Translations under genes and position numbers: made by a program
Origin: Fragum whitleyi
Taxonomy: Eukaryota; Mollusca; Bivalvia; Cardiida; Cardiidae
Direction: 5' to 3'
DNA: 64,000 nucleotides
Assembly: GCA_948146395.1 (NCBI GenBank)
Contig: OX411555.1
Location: 58,900,187-58,964,186 of the forward strand
Part shown: piece by piece, positions 58,266 through 64,000 of the stretch
Layout of the letters: every line of letters starts with the position of its first letter
Numbering within the stretch: the first letter of the stretch is position 1
Notes under the pieces: model-generated
The model's database searches: none
Told to the model about the DNA's origin: nothing
Seen by the model: only the letters and a program-made list of their open reading frames with translations

Positions 58266-58454
58266 CATAGTATAAAAAGAAAATAAATAAGGAACGGCAC
58301 AGCCTGCACCGTATGATCAGGATCGGTATATATCGCACTTTAGACTTTTAGACGTCTCTAATTTATTTGTCCGCTTTCATGATTAGCCATCATATTTACA
58401 CAACTTCATGTATAAAACCGAGATGTTATTCATGCCTCGTTGTAGATTAAAAAG

Positions 58455-58562
58455 TTCCCAAAACGTGTGAGAAATGTATCCCCGCTTTACACGTGAACTT
58501 ACGTTCAAATCGGGATACAATTTCTAGATGTGAAACGCTTTTTATCCCGAACGTAGGGCTAT
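58455..58562. mobile_element. Palindromic element (ATCCCCGCTTTACACGTGA)
   Basis: AAACGTGTGAGAAATGTATC, CCCGCTTTACACGTGAACTT and ACGTTCAAATCGGGATACAA, TGTGAAACGCTTTTTATCCC form inverted arms. It is a diverged relative of 14006-14137, with the same GAACGTAGGGCT outer end. Confidence 0.55.
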
Positions 58563-59774
58563 TGCTTTAAATCCCAAGGGATTATACGTGTAATAATAAC
58601 TTAAAAAGGTCAAATTCAAAACCCGAACTGGTCTAAACTAGAGCTTTCCGGAGTTTCTTAGTAAATCCTCTGTAAATTATAGGTTACTGCAAGGATGGCA
58701 GCAAAAATTAAGTTAGAAACTATTACTGTCAACTTTAATTACCTATCAATTGCCTGGAATTCTTCTTTTGGAGTAAAATTCAACTATCCCAGTGTTCAGT
58801 TTAGTTTTTTTAAAGCTCAAAATTTTAAAAGAAAGACAGGTTTCCGCTGGCAACCACGAAATTATCGGAAAGATTGTTTACAGAAAAAGGTTTACAGAAA
58901 TAAGGGCCCAGCATGGCACACTAAATTATGCGGGAGACCATTGAACATGTAGGCTATATTCTGACAAAAAAGGCTAGCATTTAAACATTTGTTCTGTAAT
59001 GGAGAAATGACTTTAAGCAAGCTGTTTTAAATAGACGTCCACCATTTAAATTTTTGTAAATAACACAGGATTTTACGATGGTGTAGTACAAGTAGTACAT
59101 ATATATGTACGCAAGCTATTTCATTTTAACAAAGTCCAACGCTATGTCTTGGACAATCATCTGTTTATTTCGGAACGGCGTTTTTTGAGAATCCAATATA
59201 ATGTATAAACATTATTGCTTTAAACACTATTTGTATAAACACTTCCCAAAATGACTTAATTTCAAGGTTTGACCTCGAACATAACATCACTTCAGTAATT
59301 TATCGGACGTTCGAAACGCTTCAACTCGATTCATATTATAATATTGGTCCAGTTGTGATTTCCGTAGATGAACAAATGCGGAATTCAAAATTACCAGTTT
59401 TAGAATTCAGCACACCAGCAGAAATCCGCGGAATATATCCACTTAGCTACAAATTTCAGTGTAGTTACAGTACATGTAATTGTAGCACAGTTGATATAGA
59501 TATTGTGAATTACATATAGGTATGTTTAAAGAAATTCTATCCCTAGCTTGAAAAAATCTACTCATCGGTCGCAGAATATTAAGCAGACTTCGAAAAAATG
59601 TAATAGTTTGGCTTATTCTTCTTTTACGAATGTTTATTCACCCGTCGAAAGATGGGACCTATTATGTTATTAACTTTGACATCCAGTTTACGGGGTCCGG
59701 GCGGCTGGCAAATATAGTCTTCGCGAGGTTACGGAGAAGTGTAGTGCACAAGAACCAAATCCTAATACTCTCTA
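58563..59774. other. No firm feature
   Basis: An 85-codon frame from ATGGCAGCAAAAATTAAG (58695-58952) is Lys/Phe/Asn-rich and matches no family I know. It has no clear promoter or splice context and is not called. Confidence 0.4.
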
Positions 59775-60018
59775 GGGGCCCGTTTCACTAAACATCTTAC
59801 GAAAAAAAATGATCGTAAGTCAAAATCACAAATCGTACCTGGAGTGTTTATTCATTGTTAGATTCTGTCTTGCAATATCTCACTGGAATCGTCTTTAAAA
59901 GACGATTCCAATGTGATGATGCATGACAGAATTCCATATTTACTTACTACTGTAGAAGCAACTTAATAATTTGACTTACGATGAAAATGATCGTAAGATG
60001 TTTAGTAAAACAGGCCCT
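59775..60018. mobile_element. GGGCCCGTTT-end element, copy 3, best preserved
   Basis: GGGGCCCGTTTCACTAAACA...CTTACGA and TCGTAAGATGTTTAGTAAAA-CAGGCCCT are the ends. The inner hairpin TGGAATCGTCTTTAAAAGAC-GATTCCA is intact, and GTAAGTCAAAATCACAAAT pairs less well with AATAATTTGACTTACG. Flanks CTCTA and TAGTT leave the target duplication unclear. Confidence 0.8.
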
Positions 60019-60324
60019 TAGTTATTTTTTGAGTTATTGTCGTTTGATGGCTTTTAGACTTAAAGTAATCTTACGGTCGTATCTTGTTTTAATATGCTAC
60101 CTTGTTTTGTGATTTAATGCTTTTTTTCCCTAATCCATTATCGTCCAAGTTTCTTAAAAAAACAGGACATTTGATGCCGACCATTGGAGAGAGATGATAT
60201 AGGAAAAAGAGTTTTTCTTGAAAGCAAAAATACTTCGAAAAATAGGCTTAAGTTCGTTTTAATCTCCCCTTTTCACATTTCTTTAACAATCGCATGCCAT
60301 TCCCCTCACTGTGTCATTATACAG
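60019..60324. other. No feature recognised
   Basis: T-rich sequence between two transposon relics. Confidence 0.4.
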
Positions 60325-60716
60325 CTATCAAGATCGTAAAATGATCAAGGTGGATGATTTTGGAACGATTTTGGAACAAAATTGAATGAGTGGGAGGAAC
60401 GTGCTTTGAATGATTTTCAAGGGATGTAAAACATAATAGGTAATTGGACGAAATAATTTATCTCCACCCTTAAATAAAACCTACATTCTTTTCTGATTTA
60501 GTGTCTTCACAGAGAAATCCGACGCTCAAAATCAAAACAAATAAATGAAATCATGCAATAATTTGATCGGTTTCATTTAAATATTGATCATTCTAAACGA
60601 TTTCGAAGCCCTTTTAATCCCAGAGCGATTTTGAGAATGAAAAAATGGAGCGCTGAGCCATTGACCTTAAATGGTTTTGAACGGAATGGCTGTCAATTTC
60701 AATGATGTTATGAAAT
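60325..60716 (-). mobile_element. TA-family element, strongly decayed
   Basis: AGATCGTAAAATGATCAAGG, GATTTTGGAACGATTTTGGA, GAGCGATTTTGAGAATGAAA and GGCTGTCAATTTCAATGATG follow the family order. The ends have lost the CAGTTA terminus. Confidence 0.6.
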
Positions 60717-60734
60717 GTATTAATGATATGACCT

Positions 60735-61095
60735 ACGCCGCGGGAGTGATATAACCGCTTTGAATATTTTTGATATTACATGGCTATAACTGTTTAATAA
60801 CCTAGTGGAATAACTATGCCAATGAGATAAGAATGGATATATTTTCGTTTTAACAGTGACATCATACTGGATTTGCTGACGTCATTTCGCAAAATCATAT
60901 CTTTTATGAAATAACTTGAATCGATAAATATCTTCCTCGTTTTGTAAAAAAAGAATAATAAAAAATAAGGTCATTTTTCGAATTAGTGCTCATTAAACAC
61001 CGATTTTGTTAAACTCGTCATCTAAAACAGATAGAAAGTCGACACAGCCTCGTTTTTATCTATTCAAAGATGACTCGTTTCATGAATTCGGATTT
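60735..61095 (+). repeat. Dispersed repeat with AACCGCTTTGAATATT start
   Basis: GCCGCGGGAGTGATATAACC, TAGTGGAATAACTATGCCAA, CTGACGTCATTTCGC, ATCGATAAATATCTTCC, then the foldback GTCATCTAAAACAGATAGAA/TTTTTATCTATTCAAAGATG. It is the full-length relative of 22340-22640. Confidence 0.65.
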
Positions 61096-61341
61096 AAAGA
61101 AACATTCACTTTATATCCTCTATTTCTAGAGCGTTAGGGACGTGTAAACACACCAAGAAACGAGGATGACTAGAAGTGTTATCTAATTGATTTTCTCGAC
61201 ACAAACTTGGCAGACATTCTCGTGTTATTTCAACTTATTTACTTTTTTATGACCCGTAAGAAATACGCTTATGTAATCCGTCTGTAGAAAGTTTCTTACA
61301 TTTACCACAATGTAGAGTAAAATAGAGAAAATTGATGCATA

Positions 61342-61522
61342 GCCAGATTGCCAGAGACAGAGCGAGAAATAGGGAGAGAGAAAGAGAATGAAAAAGAGAA
61401 TAGAAAAGAGATGGAGAAATGAAGGCAAAAATGGAAAAAGAGGAAAGAGAGGGAAAGGAGAGAGTCTGGGGAGAGAAAGAGAGGACAGAGAGAGAGGTGA
61501 GAAACGGACAGAGAGGGCACTA
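61342..61522 (+). repeat. Purine-rich (GA-type) tract of about 180 bp
   Basis: It is almost pure A/G: repeated GAGAGA, AAAGAGAATG and GAGGAAAGAGAGGG with rare pyrimidines. The opposite strand gives a Ser/Leu/Phe-rich 103-codon frame, which is an artefact of the CT repeat. Such tracts can form triplex DNA. Confidence 0.8.
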
Positions 61523-61675
61523 CTTAGTACTTGCATATTCTTCTTGTAATAAACAAAGTATACTCCTTATACCATTGAAATAGTTCCTTTTAATATTTTG
61601 TTACGACCGTATTTTACCAGATCATACAAAGACAAACTACAGGTCCAGAGAGTTTGTATTTTCATTCAAGGTTTA

Positions 61676-62110
61676 CAGTTAATTACATCGTGAAATTGAC
61701 ATTAAACTCAATCAAAACCATTCTAAATCGCTCATTCAATGCTCCACTCATTCATTCCAAACATTCATTCAAATCGACCAAAAACGCTCTAAATGACTAA
61801 GAAGTATACAACCAACAGCTACATTCAAAATAAAAACAAATGGGAAAATCGTGATTTCACTGCCATAATTGGAATTGTAAGCGTCTGATAGGTTCTTGAA
61901 AAAATAGGAAGTAATGTATAGAACTTTTATGCATATTTTATTAAAGGGAGGTAATCAATATTGCTAATTTTGTTCATCCTGAACAAAATTTGCAATACTG
62001 GATTACCTCCCATTAAATTCACTCAAAAGTCGCTCCACACATTCATTCAACCTCGTTCCAAAATCATTCCAAAATCATTCATCTTGTCAATTTCACGACA
62101 TTGTTAACTG
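61676..62110 (+). mobile_element. TA-family element, full length (435 bp)
   Basis: TA, CAGTTAATTACATCGTGAAA ... TTTCACGACATTGTTAACTG, TA. All family blocks are present. The hairpin at 61946-62011 is ATTGCTAA/TTTGCAAT, changed on both arms relative to ATCGCTAA in other copies. Confidence 0.9.
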
Positions 62111-62149
62111 TATCTGTAATAAAGAGAAAGTAAAAATGGTGTGGAATTA

Positions 62150-62700
62150 GTATGCATTTCTTAAGGTAGCAATGGACACATGGCGTCATTTTTTTCCGTC
62201 CAATGAATTTTTTTCTTGGTCACATATGTTGTAGATTAACATTGTGTAGTCATTAAATCAAAATTTGAAGGTACCTTTCCACGCTCGTTTTCATGCTAGA
62301 GTTATCTGCCCTTGAGTGGTATAGGCAATTTTTCAGTAAAACGGTTATATTCGTTTTAGGTCTAGTATAAACCCTGTACTAAGTTATAGCTATAAAAACA
62401 TATACATTTTGATAGACCTTATACGTATACACAATGGCAATTGGCAAGAAAATTTCTCTTTGATCAATTGCATTGGCACACTTTGCTTCCAAAAGTTAAA
62501 AATGCTCTAATTTTTTTGTAATTTTACTAGGTAAAAATGCCACAAAATCCTATTTTTTGAAGAAATTACCCAATGAATTTTTCTTATTTTCCGACATGTT
62601 TATAATCCATATTTTTTCTTTATTTGGTAAAAAATTCAGCATACCTTTCCATGCAAATAAGAAAGTTTTTCGTTATATTTCAGAGTTCCCCCCTAATCGA
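62150..62700. repeat. Two diverged direct repeats of about 370 bp
   Basis: CCAATGAATTTTTTTCTTGG...TACCTTTCCACGC (62199-62290) and CCAATGAATTTTTCTTATTT...TACCTTTCCATGC (62571-62660) are spaced about 372 bp apart. They may be the first, most degenerate units of the array that follows. Confidence 0.45.
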
Positions 62701-64000
62701 ATGACGGTTTTAACGCATTTTTATTGTTTAATCTAATAGTCCGTGGGCCAGGAAGGGTCACCATGCACCCCCCTAAGGGCTCTCCGAGAGCGGTATGGAA
62801 ATGTTCATAGGACCTCCCTGAGTGAGAATCAAGATGTTAACAGGTGGTAATTTGGGTCCCGACTGCCATTCCAAGTGGTTTACTAGATGGCAGCCAAGAA
62901 TAAATACATTTTACCTTTCGTACACTATAGAGAGATTTTTTTCATTTTAAATATTTTTTGAGAGTCTAAAACATGTATATTTTGCGTTGTGGTAAAACCC
63001 TTTATTACTTAAAATGAATTTAAAGATCCCAACTTCCGAAATGGGAGATGGCAGCCAGTTTTAGATAAGAATTTTGGTATTTTTTCGATGAATGCCATGA
63101 GATAAAAGTGTTCACCATGTACTACACCATAGATCATATTGCAAAGTGCTATGATATTGTTGATATGACCTTCCGGGGTTCCAATCAAGTTGTTAACAGT
63201 CGATATTTTGGGTCCTGACTGCTTTTCTTGGTGTTTTTCTAAATGGCAGCCAATCAAAATACAAATTGACCAGTAGACACTATACAGATATCACTTGATT
63301 TGAAATCATATTTAAAGACAAAAACGTGTATATTTTAAGTTTTTGGAACGATGTCTATTAGTTAAAGATTATTTGGATTTCCAAACATGCTTTATGAGAG
63401 ATGGCAGCCAATTTAAGATAGAAATTTTGCTATTTTCTGTTGCATTCTATGAAAGATGAAGGGTCACCATGTACTTTGCCAAAAATCCTCTCTGATTGTG
63501 CCATGAAATTGTTAATGCAAAATCCCCGAAGTTGTTTCAAGTTTGTTCGGGTCCCGACAGCCTTGGGGGTGTCTAAATGGCAGCCAATGCAAATACAAGT
63601 AAATAAATTGGAATAAATTGTATACGAGCAACCTTCATTTTATTATCTTAAAGGACCAAAAGCATATATATTAGGTGTTCTGGCTTAAAACTGAAAAAAA
63701 ACTAAAGTCGTTTTGAAGATCAATCTTCCTGAATGGTAGATGGCAGCTAATCTTGATTATGAAATTTGCCAATTTTTGTTGCAGATTATAAGACAAGAGG
63801 AGACGAACCGTCGTAAAAACCCTCTGAGAGTGCAAAAGAATGTTTAACCGACCTCATTGAGTAAGAATAAAAAATATCTTAATCGATATTTTGTGTGCAG
63901 ACTGCTTTTACGGGCATTTTCTAGGTGGCAGCCAAGAATATGCTTGAATTACATTAGAATCCCTATGCAAGCATTGCTTCACATTTGAAGGACCAGACAC
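62700..64000. repeat. Degenerate tandem array, about 350-bp period, ATGGCAGCC boxes
   Basis: Two ATGGCAGC boxes recur per unit: one series at 62887, 63243, 63577 and 63925, another at 63048, 63401 and 63740. Between them are GGGTC(A)CCATG, CCTCCCTGAGTGAGAAT or equivalents, and GGGTCC(C/T)GAC(T/A)GC. Units are strongly diverged, so the array is old or under little homogenisation. It runs beyond the window. No gene is supported; the 82-codon frame at 63009-63257 reads the array. Confidence 0.8.

Noticed and set aside
61225..61536. Ser/Leu/Phe-rich minus-strand protein
   Set aside because: It is the complement of the polypurine tract; the composition is a simple-repeat artefact.
1..64000. CRISPR array, prokaryotic operon or phage
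   Set aside because: No short regularly spaced repeats with unique spacers, no ribosome-binding sites or dense coding; SINEs and splice sites indicate a eukaryote.

Overview
This is eukaryotic, probably animal, non-coding DNA. It is AT-rich (about two thirds A+T by eye), has no long open frame, and is packed with tRNA-headed SINEs, short inverted-repeat DNA transposons, foldback elements and tandem repeats. The SINE tail (GATATAACTG...GCGGCGTAAAAC), a central SINE block containing GAGACGTTAAACCGAGGTCC, and the ACCG-repeat family following GAAGTTTCATGATTCTAGCT are, from memory, typical of mollusc and especially bivalve genomes. I therefore suggest a bivalve, tentatively. Bacterial features (operons, ribosome binding sites, CRISPR, rRNA) are absent.

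Coding content is minimal. The best candidate is one 120-bp internal exon (35081-35200, + strand) with a good 3' splice site, a GTATGT donor, raised GC and CpG, and matching phase at both ends. A weaker phase-compatible candidate follows at 39460-39561. The window is probably intronic or intergenic around a gene I cannot name. The longer open frames (up to 160 codons) lie in minisatellites or transposons and are not genes.

The layout is repeats within duplications. (1) A non-autonomous element family of about 430 bp, with ends CAGTTAACAACATCGTGAAA..., TA target duplications and a 66-nt internal hairpin, is present in more than 20 full or partial copies. (2) Duplication A pairs 2.45-9.12 kb with 14.39-25.46 kb. 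(3) A near-identical tandem triplication (units 3.59, 4.80 and 4.80 kb) fills 19714-32899. The left end (158-1470) is an older paralog of part of that unit. (4) Duplication B pairs 44.36-48.46 kb with 50.20-53.33 kb. (5) A long inverted pair, each containing a perfect-looking foldback, lies at 35.7-36.5 and 48.97-49.69 kb. (6) The right end (62.7-64.0 kb) enters a degenerate tandem array of about 350 bp period marked by ATGGCAGCC.

The duplications act as a natural experiment. Comparing paralogs gives filled and empty target sites for three TA-family insertions, one TTAA-flanked element of 540 bp and one SINE, so element boundaries can be fixed from the window alone. No transposase is encoded here, so all these elements must be mobilised in trans. 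All family names are inferences from ends and target duplications; no database search was run.
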